From Niveibacterium sp. 24ML (GTDB taxonomy: Bacteria > Pseudomonadota > Gammaproteobacteria > Burkholderiales > Rhodocyclaceae): 64,000 bases of DNA. The translations under genes and the position numbers were made by a program. Shown in pieces: positions 20,552 to 29,448 of the stretch (position 1 is the first letter of the stretch; each line of letters opens with the position of its first letter). Below the pieces are notes generated by a model. The model had not been told where the DNA came from. It searched no databases and saw only the letters and a list, made by a program, of their open reading frames with translations. The stretch is from the NCBI RefSeq assembly GCF_026586805.1, contig NZ_JAPFHA010000007.1:62001-126000 (forward strand), written 5' to 3'.

Positions 20552-20788
20552 TTAGTGCGAGTGGAACGTGCGGTTGATGACGTCCAACTGCTGTTCGCGG
20601 GTCAGCTTGGTGAAGTTCACCGCATAGCCAGACACGCGGATCGTCAGCTGCGGATAGTTCTCGGGGTTTTCCATTGCGTCGAGCAGCATGTCGCGATTGA
20701 GCACGTTGATGTTCACATGGAAGCCATCGCAGCCAAAGTAGGCGTCAAGCATCCCGACGAGGTTTTGTACTTGTTCGGTCGAAGCCAT
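20552..20788 (-). CDS. Free-standing glycyl-radical domain (GrcA/YfiD-like, pyruvate formate-lyase C-terminus)
   Basis: A 78-aa protein that is almost only the glycyl-radical domain of pyruvate formate-lyase. It has [20 protein letters not shown], then [18 protein letters not shown], then [13 protein letters not shown]. The radical Gly is in RVSGYAV. In E. coli the related but longer YfiD (127 aa) replaces the oxygen-cleaved C-terminus of PflB. This protein is closer to the PflB end itself and lacks most of the YfiD N-terminus. GGAGA sits seven bases before ATG 20788, which argues for a true gene and not a pflB fragment. An FNR-type box lies about 110 bases upstream. No pflB or activase is in the window. 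Confidence 0.85.
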   Translation of the reverse strand: MASTEQVQNLVGMLDAYFGCDGFHVNINVLNRDMLLDAMENPENYPQLTIRVSGYAVNFTKLTREQQLDVINRTFHSH

Positions 20789-20892
20789 GAGTGTCTCCAA
20801 TTCATTGTCGAAGGGTGCTGCGGGTAGCCCTAGAAGCAGCATGGATATTGTGGCTGATGAAATGTCGTTGCGCAATAAGAAATACGATTCCG

Positions 20893-20906
20893 TTGATTGA
20901 AATCAG
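20893..20906 (-). promoter_or_regulatory. FNR/ANR-type box upstream of glycyl-radical gene
   Basis: TTGAT-TGAA-ATCAG matches nine of ten defined positions of TTGAT-N4-ATCAA. A -10-like CACAAT on the minus strand at 20847-20852 would put the box near -61, an activating position. The placement fits anaerobic induction of a glycyl-radical protein. Confidence 0.6.
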
Positions 20907-21186
20907 AAGTGACGACGCAACGCGCCCAGCGCTTACGCTGAAACGTCCGATTGGGCACGCGTTGGGCACGGTCTATGATTTTGAAGCGATGCATGATGCA
21001 AGCAACAACGATGATTTGCGACGCTTGCTACGTATCCTCGTCAAACGGCATGTCGGGTCGCTTGCCTTGGCTTGGTAGCGGCCCTACGGCCTTCTCGGGT
21101 TTGGCGCAAGCGGAACACAGAGCATTGGACTTCGCGCTGCGGGATCAGGGCGCCGCGCAGTCTCAGTTTGATATTGGAGCCGTCAA
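20907..21186. other. Intergenic region before glcD
   Basis: This is the left side of the glcDEF operon. GGAG precedes the glcD ATG by seven bases. No clear promoter or RNA gene is seen. Confidence 0.35.
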
Positions 21187-22692
21187 ATGACTGATTCTTT
21201 GCCTGGTTTTGCGCTGCAGGATCAGGCGTTTGAGGTGGTCGATCGCGTTGCCTTGATCGAGGCGCTCTCACAGATCCTGCGCGAAGGATGCTTGCTGACC
21301 GAGCTTGAAGACTTGCGCCCCTGGGAGTGCGACGGACTTGCCGCGATGCGGGAAACGCCTTCGTTGGTCGCGCTGCCGGAAACCGAGGCGCAAGTGATTG
21401 CGGTCCTCCGCGTTTGCAGCCGCCTGGGGGTGCCCGTGGTGGCGCGGGGGGCAGGCACCAGCCTGTCGGGTGGGGCGATGCCGCATCGCCATGGCGTGCT
21501 CTTGGCCATGGCCAAGTTCCGCCAGATCCTGCGTGTCGACCCCGTTGCGCGGATCGCGGTTGTCCAGCCCGGTGTCCGAAACAAGGCGATCTCGGAGGCG
21601 GCGCTCCAGCACGGCTTGTACTACGCGCCGGATCCGAGCTCGCAGATTGCCTGCACGATAGGCGGCAACGTTGCTGAAAACGCGGGCGGTGTGCACTGCC
21701 TGAAGTACGGCCTGACCGTGCATAACGTCATGCGGGTGCGCGGCATCACGATCGATGGCGAGGTGCTCGAATGCGGCAGCCATGCGCTTGACGGGCCCGG
21801 ATTCGATCTGCTGGCGCTGGTCAATGGTTCAGAGGGCATGCTGCTGGTGATCACCGAAGTGTCGGTGCGTTTGTTGCCCATACCGCAACAGGCTCGCTGC
21901 GTGCTGGCGGCGTTCGGATCGGTGGTGCAGGCGGGGGAGGCGGTTGCTGCGATTATTGCCGAAGGCATCATTCCGGCGGGCCTTGAGATGATGGACCAGC
22001 CTGCTACGGCGGCGGTGGAAGCCTTCGTGCATGCTGGCTATCCGCTCGACGCTGCGGCGATCCTGCTGGTGGAGTGCGATGGCAGCCCGGAGGAAGTTGC
22101 CGAGGAGCTTGCGCGGGTGCAATCCGTTCTTGAGCGCGCAGGGGCCGCAGCGGTACGTGTTTCGCGCAATGAGGAGGAGCGCCTGCGTTTCTGGGCGGGG
22201 CGAAAGGCTGCATTTCCCGCCGCCGGGCGGCTGGCGCCGGACTACTACTGTATGGATGGCACGATTCCGCGCCGGCGTCTGGGTGAAATGCTCACCGCGA
22301 TTGCGGAAATGGAGCGCAAGTACGCGCTCAGGTGCATGAACGTCTTTCATGCCGGTGATGGAAACCTGCATCCGCTCATCTTGTTCGATTCGGCCGCGCC
22401 GGGTGAGCAAGCGCGCGCCGAGGCATTCGGCACTGAAATTCTTGAGCGTTCAGTTGCGCTGGGCGGCTCGATCACCGGTGAGCATGGCGTGGGGGTGGAA
22501 AAAATTGCGCAGATGTGCGTGCAGTTTGGTGACGCTGAGATCCGCATGTTCCATCGCATCAAGGCTGCGTTCGACCGTTCCGGCCTGTTGAACCCCGGCA
22601 AAGCGATTCCGAGTCTGCGTCGCTGTGCAGAGGGCGGACGTATGCACGTGACGGGCGGCCGATTGCCTTACCCGGAACTGGAGCGATTCTGA
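21187..22692 (+). CDS. glcD: Glycolate oxidase subunit GlcD (FAD-binding)
   Basis: The catalytic flavoprotein of the three-part glycolate (or D-lactate) dehydrogenase, which oxidises glycolate to glyoxylate at the membrane. The 501-aa protein has the PCMH-type FAD domain: VVARGAGTSLSGGAMPHRHG near residue 82 and IACTIGGNVAENAGGVHCLK near residue 155. The C-terminal oxidase domain contains MNVFHAGDGNLHPLILFD and GGSITGEHGVGVEK, holding conserved His residues. Its stop overlaps the glcE start (TGATG). Acting on glycolate and not another 2-hydroxyacid is inferred from the full glcDEF set. Confidence 0.93.
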   Translation: MTDSLPGFALQDQAFEVVDRVALIEALSQILREGCLLTELEDLRPWECDGLAAMRETPSLVALPETEAQVIAVLRVCSRLGVPVVARGAGTSLSGGAMPHRHGVLLAMAKFRQILRVDPVARIAVVQPGVRNKAISEAALQHGLYYAPDPSSQIACTIGGNVAENAGGVHCLKYGLTVHNVMRVRGITIDGEVLECGSHALDGPGFDLLALVNGSEGMLLVITEVSVRLLPIPQQARCVLAAFGSVVQAGEAVAAIIAEGIIPAGLEMMDQPATAAVEAFVHAGYPLDAAAILLVECDGSPEEVAEELARVQSVLERAGAAAVRVSRNEEERLRFWAGRKAAFPAAGRLAPDYYCMDGTIPRRRLGEMLTAIAEMERKYALRCMNVFHAGDGNLHPLILFDSAAPGEQARAEAFGTEILERSVALGGSITGEHGVGVEKIAQMCVQFGDAEIRMFHRIKAAFDRSGLLNPGKAIPSLRRCAEGGRMHVTGGRLPYPELERF

Positions 22693-23765
22693 TGGGCGCT
22701 GTGACGGAAGAATTGTTGGCGGCCTGGCAGGCGCAGATTCGTGATGCCGCAGCGCGCGGCGACTGTGTCGAGATTCGTGGCGGCGGTAGCAAGGCGTTCC
22801 TCGGTGAGCCGGCGCGTGGCGCGGTGCTCGACACGCGCGCCTGGCGTGGTGTGGTGTCGTACGAACCAACAGAGTTGGTGATCACGGTGCGTGCGGGTAC
22901 GCCATTGGCGGAAGTCGAGGCGGTGCTGGCCGAGCGGAATCAGATGCTTGCGTTCGAGCCGCCGCACTTTGGCAATGCGACGGTGGGCGGCATGGTGGCG
23001 GCGGGGCTCTCAGGCCCACGGCGCGCCAGCGCGGGCGCAGTGCGTGACCACGTGCTGGGGATCAGTCTCCTTGATGGGCGGGGCGAACTGCTGCGTTTCG
23101 GCGGGCAGGTCATGAAGAACGTGGCCGGCTATGACGTATCGCGCCTGATGTGCGGGGCAATGGGCTGCCTTGGCCTGCTGCTCGATGTATCCCTGAAAGT
23201 ATTGCCGCGTCCGGCGCTTGAGAGGACCGTGCGGTTGTCGATGACGCTGAGCGAGGCCTTGCAGGCGATGAACCGCTGGGGGGGCGAGCCGCTACCGATC
23301 TCGGCGACCTGTTGGGTGGGCGATTCGGTCTATGTCCGGCTCTCGGGGGCTCATGCGGCCGTAGACGCCGCAGTAGCCCGCCTGAAAGGGGATGTGCTCG
23401 ACGATGCTGCGCAAGCGGGTTTCTGGTTGGCGATTCGCGAACAGACCCACCCGTTCTTCTCACGCCATGCGCCGCTGTGGCGATTGTCGGTACCCAGCGT
23501 CGAAGAGCCCATTGGTCTGCCGGGCGAAGTCTTACTCGAATGGGGCGGGGCTTTGCGTTGGGTGCTATGCGAAGACGGCGCGCTCGCGCGCGAGCGCGCC
23601 AGCAAAGAGCATGGCAGCGCCATGCTGTTCCGCGCGCTGCATGGGTCGAGTTTGCAGAGGTTTGATGCCTTGTCGCCCGCGTCCCGTGCCATCCATCAAC
23701 GCTTGAAGCAGGCCTTCGATCCGGCTCGCGTGTTCAATCGCGGCCGCATGTATCCCGACTGGTGA
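22692..23765 (+). CDS. glcE: Glycolate oxidase subunit GlcE (FAD-binding)
   Basis: A 357-aa FAD-binding partner of GlcD. It keeps the nucleotide-binding half (VEIRGGGSKAFLG; ELVITVRAGTPLAEVEAVLA; HFGNATVGGMVAAGLSGPRR; VMKNVAGYDVSRLMCGAMG) but lacks the full C-terminal oxidase domain, as usual for GlcE. It is translationally coupled to glcD by a one-base overlap and is followed after six bases by glcF. Confidence 0.93.
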   Translation: MGAVTEELLAAWQAQIRDAAARGDCVEIRGGGSKAFLGEPARGAVLDTRAWRGVVSYEPTELVITVRAGTPLAEVEAVLAERNQMLAFEPPHFGNATVGGMVAAGLSGPRRASAGAVRDHVLGISLLDGRGELLRFGGQVMKNVAGYDVSRLMCGAMGCLGLLLDVSLKVLPRPALERTVRLSMTLSEALQAMNRWGGEPLPISATCWVGDSVYVRLSGAHAAVDAAVARLKGDVLDDAAQAGFWLAIREQTHPFFSRHAPLWRLSVPSVEEPIGLPGEVLLEWGGALRWVLCEDGALARERASKEHGSAMLFRALHGSSLQRFDALSPASRAIHQRLKQAFDPARVFNRGRMYPDW

Positions 23766-23771
23766 CCCGCC

Positions 23772-25025
23772 ATGCAAACGCAGCTTGCCGATTTTGTTCG
23801 CGATACGCCGGACGGCGCTGAAGCCGAAGCCATCCTGCGCAAGTGCGTGCATTGCGGTTTCTGCACCGCCACCTGCCCGACTTATCAGCTGCTGGGCGAT
23901 GAATTGGATGGTCCGCGTGGGCGCATCTACCTCATCAAGCAAATGCTGGAGGGGGCGGCCGTTTCCGAACGCACGCAATTGCACCTTGATCGTTGCCTGA
24001 GTTGTCGTGCCTGTGAGACGACCTGCCCGTCCGGTGTCGAGTATGGCCGCTTGCTTGATATCGGGCGAAAGTGGGCGGAGGATCTCGCGCCGCCGCGCTC
24101 AGCCCTTGCGCAGGCGAGACGCTGGGCCTTGGCCAACCTCGTTGCGCGTCCGGCACTGTTTGCTGCGGCCTACCTGGTCGGACGGCGGCTTGCACCGATG
24201 CTCCCTGGCAGTTTGGTGGGCAAGATCGTGCCCGCTACACCCCGGGGCCATTGGCCGGCACCGCGCCACGCGCGCAAGTGCATGGTGCTGCGGGGGTGTG
24301 CGCAGCCCGCGATGCTGCCGGACCTGAATGCCGCGGCTGCGCGTCTTCTCGACCGGGTAGGGGTCTCCTTGATTGAGTTACGCAACGACGGCTGTTGCGG
24401 GGCATTGCGTTATCACCTGAACGATCAGGACGGCGGACGAGGCGATGCGGCCCGCTTGCTTAGCGCATGGTTGCCAGTCCTTGAGCGGGGGGAAGTCGAA
24501 GGGATTGTTGTCACCGCCTCGGGCTGCAGCAGTTTTATTGGCGAGTACTCGCACCTGTTCCGCGATGACGCGCCGATGCAAGAAACCGCGGCCAAGGTTG
24601 TGGGTGTTGTGCGTGATGTTTCCGAGCTGATTGCACAGTACAGCAGCGAACTCGCTGCGGTGCTTCGTCCTCCCTCCAGCCAAAGGGCGATGCGCCTGGC
24701 CTTTCAATCCCCATGCAGCCTGCAGCACAGTTTGCGCATCCAGGGTGTGGTCGAGCGTCTGCTGAAGACGGCGGGCTACGAATTGGTGCCGGTTGCTGAC
24801 GCGCATCTTTGCTGTGGATCGGCGGGTGCCTATTCGGTGCTGCAACCCGAAATCTCGGCGCAGCTTCGCGACAACAAGCTCGCGGCACTGACCGCCGCAG
24901 ATCCGGTGGGGATCGCAAGTGCGAATGTCGGCTGTATTGCACACCTGGGCGGCCGGACACGGCTGCCGGTGAGGCACTGGGTGGAATGGCTCGCAGACCT
25001 GCTTCCCGATCATTCGGCAGGCTGA
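23772..25025 (+). CDS. glcF: Glycolate oxidase iron-sulfur subunit GlcF
   Basis: The electron-transfer subunit, 417 aa. Two 4Fe-4S motifs lie in the N-terminus: CVHCGFCTATCP near residue 31 and CLSCRACETTCP near residue 78. Two cysteine-rich CCG domains follow, with DGCCGALRYHL near residue 210 and HLCCGSAGAYSVLQPE near residue 345. These are typical of GlcF and heterodisulfide-reductase-like subunits. It passes electrons from the flavoproteins to the quinone pool. Last gene of the glc set; no glcG or malate synthase follows. Confidence 0.94.
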   Translation: MQTQLADFVRDTPDGAEAEAILRKCVHCGFCTATCPTYQLLGDELDGPRGRIYLIKQMLEGAAVSERTQLHLDRCLSCRACETTCPSGVEYGRLLDIGRKWAEDLAPPRSALAQARRWALANLVARPALFAAAYLVGRRLAPMLPGSLVGKIVPATPRGHWPAPRHARKCMVLRGCAQPAMLPDLNAAAARLLDRVGVSLIELRNDGCCGALRYHLNDQDGGRGDAARLLSAWLPVLERGEVEGIVVTASGCSSFIGEYSHLFRDDAPMQETAAKVVGVVRDVSELIAQYSSELAAVLRPPSSQRAMRLAFQSPCSLQHSLRIQGVVERLLKTAGYELVPVADAHLCCGSAGAYSVLQPEISAQLRDNKLAALTAADPVGIASANVGCIAHLGGRTRLPVRHWVEWLADLLPDHSAG

Positions 25026-25068
25026 TGCTGGGCTCAAGTTGTGCTTTTCCATGCCGTAAAAACGCAGG

Positions 25069-25929
25069 ATGAGTGCAACCTCTACACAGGTACCGGCCGA
25101 CGACGAACCAGAGGCACTTCTGGCGCGCGGCATCAAGCTGCCGCCCCAGCCAGCAGCCTTGCTCGCCCTGCAACGCCTGGCTGAATCGCTCGAGCCAGAC
25201 ATGCGTGAGGTGGCGGAGGTGATCTCGCGTGATCCTGCAATGACTGCGGGCCTTTATCGAATGGCCAGATCCCCACTTTTTGCGCGACGGAATCCACCGC
25301 AAACGGTGGAGCAGGTAGTGTTGATGATGGGTGTGCCGCGTACCTTGGTGCTCGCGCAAGCCATGTGTATGCAAGGCGCAATGCCCGGCAATGCAAAGGT
25401 TCTGGCGCGTTTCTGGGCTCGCTCGACCGCAATTGCGCAATTGGCAATGTTGATTGCCGAACGGCAGCCTGGGGCGCGCCGGATCGCGAGCGAGCAGGCC
25501 TACCTGGCAGGCATGTTCCATGACTGCGGTGTGCCAATCCTGATGCAGCGATTTCCTGCCTACTGCAATCGCACGGGTTTGGACGGGGTGGCGAACAAGT
25601 GGGCCGACATCCAGACCGAGGATCGACTGTTCTCATCAGATCACGCCGTTATCGGTTTCTTGCTCGCCAAGCATTGGCGCCTTCCGGATTTTGTTGCAAA
25701 GGCGGTACGCTATCACCATGAAGGTGGTCGCGCCCTAGGTCGGCCCGTCGATGGCTTGATTGCGGTGCTGCAACTCGCAATGCATCTCTACGCGCTTGAA
25801 ATGAGCATGTCTGAGGGTGAGGCGTGCTTTGATGAAGCCGAGGTCTGTAGCACGCTTGAGATCAGTTCCAATGAGTTGGCAGATCTCAGCGAGCAAGTCC
25901 TTGAAGACTTTCATGACCTTGAACACTAA
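25069..25929 (+). CDS. HDOD domain protein
   Basis: A 286-aa regulatory protein with one HDOD domain (PF08668), a catalytically decayed HD-type fold found in signalling proteins. The opening IKLPPQPAALLALQRLAESL and the run EVISRDPAMTAGLYRMARSP are characteristic. HDCGVPILMQRFP and VRYHHEGGRALGRPVDGLI follow. No receiver or EAL domain is attached. It is followed after 89 bases by a PP2C phosphatase, hinting at a shared signalling role. A second HDOD gene is at 35959-36795. Confidence 0.88.
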   Translation: MSATSTQVPADDEPEALLARGIKLPPQPAALLALQRLAESLEPDMREVAEVISRDPAMTAGLYRMARSPLFARRNPPQTVEQVVLMMGVPRTLVLAQAMCMQGAMPGNAKVLARFWARSTAIAQLAMLIAERQPGARRIASEQAYLAGMFHDCGVPILMQRFPAYCNRTGLDGVANKWADIQTEDRLFSSDHAVIGFLLAKHWRLPDFVAKAVRYHHEGGRALGRPVDGLIAVLQLAMHLYALEMSMSEGEACFDEAEVCSTLEISSNELADLSEQVLEDFHDLEH

Positions 25930-26018
25930 AAGCCCCTAAATAGGGGATTGCAGCACTATGCCATCCTGATGAGCGCAGCTAGAATGTAATTGAGAAAAAC
26001 AACGATTGTGACAAAACT

Positions 26019-26768
26019 GTGGTGTTAACCATTGATACGGTAGTCGCGATGCACCAGGGCGACCGCAAGGAGCAGCAAGACCGCGTGGGTCTGTTCCCTC
26101 ACCCTTCGCGGCCCGGCATGTTGCTTGCGGTGCTTGCCGATGGCATGGGCGGGCACAGCGGTGGCGCCATGGCGGCCGAGCAAGTGCTCTTGAAGGCCAA
26201 GCAGAACTTTGAGGCGTATGCGCCTGGATCTGATTCGCCCGAGGTTTTGCTTCGCGAGATCATCGAAGAAGCCCATGTCGTCATCAAGCTGACACGCTTC
26301 ACCAGCGAGCAGGACCCTCATAGCACTGCATGCGTGCTTTTGATGCAACCCGGCAAGGTACATTGGGCGCATTGCGGTGATTCGCGGATCTACCATTTCC
26401 GCGACGGTGCTGTTGGCTTGCGCAGCAACGATCACTCGTTGGTGGCTGAATTGGTGCGAACTGGTCAGATTTCCGAAGCCGACGCCGAGACCTACCCGCA
26501 TCGCAACCTCTTGCTCTCCTGCCTTGGCGCTGATCGAGAGCCGAAGATCGAAATCTGCAGCGTTGACGGACTCAAGGCCGGTGACGGATTCCTGCTGTGT
26601 TCAGACGGCCTTTGGGGCCACTGCACCGATCAGGAGCTTGCTCAATCGGTTTGCAATGAGCCAGCGCGACAGGCTGCGCGTGGTTTGATTGATACCGCAC
26701 GTTCGCGTGGCAGGGGCACGGGCGACAACATCTCCATGGCGATCATCCGCCTTGTTGAAGCCCCCTGA
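26019..26768 (+). CDS. PP2C-type Ser/Thr protein phosphatase
   Basis: A soluble metal-dependent phosphatase, 249 aa, with all core motifs. These are GDRKEQQDR with a metal-ligand Asp, LADGMGGHSGGAMAAE (metal-binding DG near residue 41), HCGDSRIYHFRDG, FLLCSDGLWGH and TGDNISMAIIRL with the last metal Asp. Members dephosphorylate proteins modified by Hanks-type kinases or control type VI secretion and stress. No partner kinase is in the window. The start is uncertain: GTG 26019 or 26022, or ATG 26049; none has a strong Shine-Dalgarno. Confidence 0.9.
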   Translation: MVLTIDTVVAMHQGDRKEQQDRVGLFPHPSRPGMLLAVLADGMGGHSGGAMAAEQVLLKAKQNFEAYAPGSDSPEVLLREIIEEAHVVIKLTRFTSEQDPHSTACVLLMQPGKVHWAHCGDSRIYHFRDGAVGLRSNDHSLVAELVRTGQISEADAETYPHRNLLLSCLGADREPKIEICSVDGLKAGDGFLLCSDGLWGHCTDQELAQSVCNEPARQAARGLIDTARSRGRGTGDNISMAIIRLVEAP

Positions 26769-26791
26769 TTTGCAATCGTGCTACCCAAAAA

Positions 26792-26820
26792 CAACGCCCC
26801 TTTTCAGGGGCGTTGTTGCA
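26792..26820. terminator. Terminator between PP2C gene and protease gene
   Basis: CAACGCCCCT / AGGGGCGTTG stem with loop TTTC lies between convergent genes, with A-rich sequence on the left and TTGC on the right. It can serve both directions. Confidence 0.8.
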
Positions 26821-26836
26821 TTGCTAGGTAGCGCTC

Positions 26837-27940
26837 TCAAGCACGGCGGCGGCGACGTGCGCCGATCAAGCCGGCCAGGCCCAGTGCGGCCAATCCGAGT
26901 GACCCGGGCTCCGGTACGGCCGTTGCATCAATCCAGTCAAGATAGGAATTGAGCAGGATGCCGCCCATGACGTCGCCAAAACCACCTCTCGGCGAGTATC
27001 CCTGGGCCCACCCGAAGGTGTTGGTTGCTGCCAGTTGGTATTCGCCGTTAATCATGACAAAGGACGGGCCGCCAGAGTCACCCTCACCGTTGTTGGCTTC
27101 AATCTCATTTCCAAGGCTTTCACCGCAGATAGTCACCCCAAACTCTCCGGCGAAGGACGACGTCGAATCGCACATTGAGTCGACCTTGGTGCCGTTAGCC
27201 AACGTGCCATCGAAGTCCGCATACCAGACTTCTTTCGGGCTTGCGCCGCTGAAGTTGGCTTCGTCATCGGTCTGCGCGAAGTCGAACACGTTCTTGCCGC
27301 TGCGCTTGACGCGGAATGCCGGGCTGACGTTGTAACCGTTCAGGCCGTCACCACTGGTGCCGTAGCCAACCATCGTGAAGACGGAGCCTTCACTGACCTG
27401 GCCGCGGAAAAGGTTGTAGGTCTTCGCTACGTCCGGCGCAGGGGAAGACAGGCGGATGATTGCGACGTCGTCGTTCACGCAGAAGCCACCGACCCCGGCC
27501 GGGCATTTGCCAAAGCCGGCGTAGTCGTGATGCATGTCTACCTTGTTGGCGGTAATGATTGCACGGCCTGCGCTGCCCGGCTCGCTGGTTGCGTTGAAGA
27601 CCACACGCACATCATTGCCTGGCTTGTTGATGTCAACAACCGCTCCCTTGCCGTTCGTATCCACGCAGTGTCCGGCCGAGACAGCGTGCCAGCGGCTGAT
27701 CATGGCGCCCGAGCAGATATAGCTCTGACCGTCATAGCGGATGTTGATGCTGACTACGCCTGAAAACGGCGAAGTCGGGACGTTTGCATCAATGCGGGCG
27801 GCGGGTGTGTCCGGCGCGGCGCCAGAGGTAATCAACGGGGTGATGCTCGGTGCTATCGCCATCGGGACTGCGTAGGCCATCGAGGCGGCGGTAGCGAATC
27901 CGATTGCTGCAATTGCGCGAAACAGCTTGTGTGAAGTCAT
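26837..27940 (-). CDS. Trypsin-like serine protease with PEP-CTERM sorting signal
   Basis: An exported S1-family protease of 367 aa. A signal peptide ends near AAIGFATAASMAYA. The catalytic triad is visible as H91 (SAGHC), D158 (NDDVAIIRL) and S289 (GEGDSGGPS). Residues 342-367 form a PEP-CTERM tail: VPEPGSLGLAALGLAGL followed by ARRRRR. Exosortase (EpsH) recognises this tail in biofilm-forming Gram-negatives, so the protease is likely processed and placed at the cell surface or in the matrix. No exosortase gene is in the window. A GGAGC ribosome site precedes the ATG. Confidence 0.92.
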   Translation of the reverse strand: MTSHKLFRAIAAIGFATAASMAYAVPMAIAPSITPLITSGAAPDTPAARIDANVPTSPFSGVVSINIRYDGQSYICSGAMISRWHAVSAGHCVDTNGKGAVVDINKPGNDVRVVFNATSEPGSAGRAIITANKVDMHHDYAGFGKCPAGVGGFCVNDDVAIIRLSSPAPDVAKTYNLFRGQVSEGSVFTMVGYGTSGDGLNGYNVSPAFRVKRSGKNVFDFAQTDDEANFSGASPKEVWYADFDGTLANGTKVDSMCDSTSSFAGEFGVTICGESLGNEIEANNGEGDSGGPSFVMINGEYQLAATNTFGWAQGYSPRGGFGDVMGGILLNSYLDWIDATAVPEPGSLGLAALGLAGLIGARRRRRA

Positions 27941-28105
27941 TCTGTTGAGCTCCTGTTGTCGGGTTGGGCATGCCTTGTGGGCACGCGTACGTGCTACGCA
28001 TAAAGCGCGCCAACTCAGGATTCAGTGTGTGACTTGTTTCACATCAATAACTTATGCGAATTGTTACGAACACCGTAATAACTATGTAAAAAACTCCGAC
28101 GCTTG

Positions 28106-29212
28106 CTAGGCGCTCTGTAACCATTGCCGACGCCAGAAGATCAGGCCCATGGCGCTCGCAATCGTCAGCATGAGGCCAAGCGCGATCCAGAACCCGTTTG
28201 ACTGCGCAAGCAGCGGCATTTGCAGGAAATTCATTCCGAAGATGCCGCTGATCAGCGTGGCGGGCATGAAAAGCATCGAGACCACGGTGAGCGCGCGCAC
28301 TTCGGTATTGAGCCTCTGGCTCGCAAGGGACAAGTGCTGGTCGAGCAGATCGCCGCTTGCGTCACGCAGGGCGTCGAGCGACTCGACTACCTGCACGATG
28401 TGATCGTAGACGTCACGCAGATAGACGTCAGTGCTGCGCCGGACAAAACGTTCGTCGGCGCGTTGCAGGCCAGCGATGACTTCGCGCAAGGGCCATACGG
28501 TGCGACGCAACTCCCTGGTATCGTGCTTGAGGCGATTGATACCCGCGATCAGGTTGCCGCCGCGTACCAGGTTCATTTGGTCCTCAACCTGATCGATCTG
28601 ATTGCCGAGCGAGTCCAGAACCTTGAAATAGCGGTCTACGATTGCGTCGAGCAGGGAGTACGCGAGGTAGTCCGGCCCATGGGCGCGCGCAGGGCAACTG
28701 GCTTCGCGCAGGCGTTCGCGGATCGGATCAAACAATCCGCCGGGCTGCTCCTGAAAGGTCAGGACGAAGTTCTCGCCCAGGACGATGCTGACCTGATCCG
28801 ATACAAGCTCGCCGGTTTCGGCGATCGTGCGCCAGGCTCGTGCGACAAAGAAAACGTAGTTCGAATAGACGTCGAGTTTGGGCCGCTGGTGGGTGTTGAG
28901 CACGTCTTCCAAGGTGAGGGCATGCAGCCCGAAGCGCTGACCGATCTCGCTCATGACCTCCGCCGACTGCAGGCCATAGACGTTCAGCCACAGCACCTTG
29001 CGCTGCGGCTGATAGGCTCGAGATTCAGCGACAGATACGAACCTGCGCTCCGATAGCCCAACTTCGTCGAACTCGAAGAGTGTGATCGCCGGTTGCGCGG
29101 TTTTGATGTCGCCGATGTGGATCAGTGCTCCCGGTGGCTGGCCGATCTTTCGGGCGTAGTCGGGCCGCTTCTTTCGATGCGGTCGTTGAACTGGCTTGGG
29201 TTTGATGGCCAT
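28106..29212 (-). CDS. corA: Magnesium/cobalt transporter CorA
   Basis: An inner-membrane divalent cation channel, 368 aa with the start chosen here. A large cytoplasmic domain precedes two C-terminal membrane helices. The diagnostic GMN loop is present in LISGIFGMNFLQMP, followed by the second helix GFWIALGLMLTIASAMGLIF. The ATG at 29212 (MAIKPKPVQRPHRKK) is favoured over a TTG at 29287, which has no ribosome site; ATG 29239 is also possible. It stands alone, divergent from the transhydrogenase genes. Confidence 0.92.
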   Translation of the reverse strand: MAIKPKPVQRPHRKKRPDYARKIGQPPGALIHIGDIKTAQPAITLFEFDEVGLSERRFVSVAESRAYQPQRKVLWLNVYGLQSAEVMSEIGQRFGLHALTLEDVLNTHQRPKLDVYSNYVFFVARAWRTIAETGELVSDQVSIVLGENFVLTFQEQPGGLFDPIRERLREASCPARAHGPDYLAYSLLDAIVDRYFKVLDSLGNQIDQVEDQMNLVRGGNLIAGINRLKHDTRELRRTVWPLREVIAGLQRADERFVRRSTDVYLRDVYDHIVQVVESLDALRDASGDLLDQHLSLASQRLNTEVRALTVVSMLFMPATLISGIFGMNFLQMPLLAQSNGFWIALGLMLTIASAMGLIFWRRQWLQSA

Positions 29213-29448
29213 GATTTGTTCCGGTTTGATCCAACTCATCTGAGCGCGCGGTCGGGTGCTGTTGCGCTTCTCAGATTGTGCCGCCAATCAGTATCATGCC
29301 TGCTCGTCGTTGTCGCGGCACTCCCCCCATGCCAGACGCGTCCGAATACGGATGCGTTTTGTCGTGCGCGGCGAGCAGTCTCCCGGCAACCTCATGCGCC
29401 TAGCGCGCTTTTGCCCCGATTTGGGGCGGTTTCTGACCAGGAGGCTTC

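Noticed and set aside
20266-20577. Open frames between the adenosyltransferase and glycyl-radical genes
   Set aside because: No ribosome site, Arg/Ser-rich translations and overlap with the glycyl-radical gene end.
20788-20875. Longer N-terminus for the glycyl-radical protein, starting at 20875
   Set aside because: The extra 29 residues are not glycyl-radical-like, and GGAGA lies directly before the ATG at 20788.
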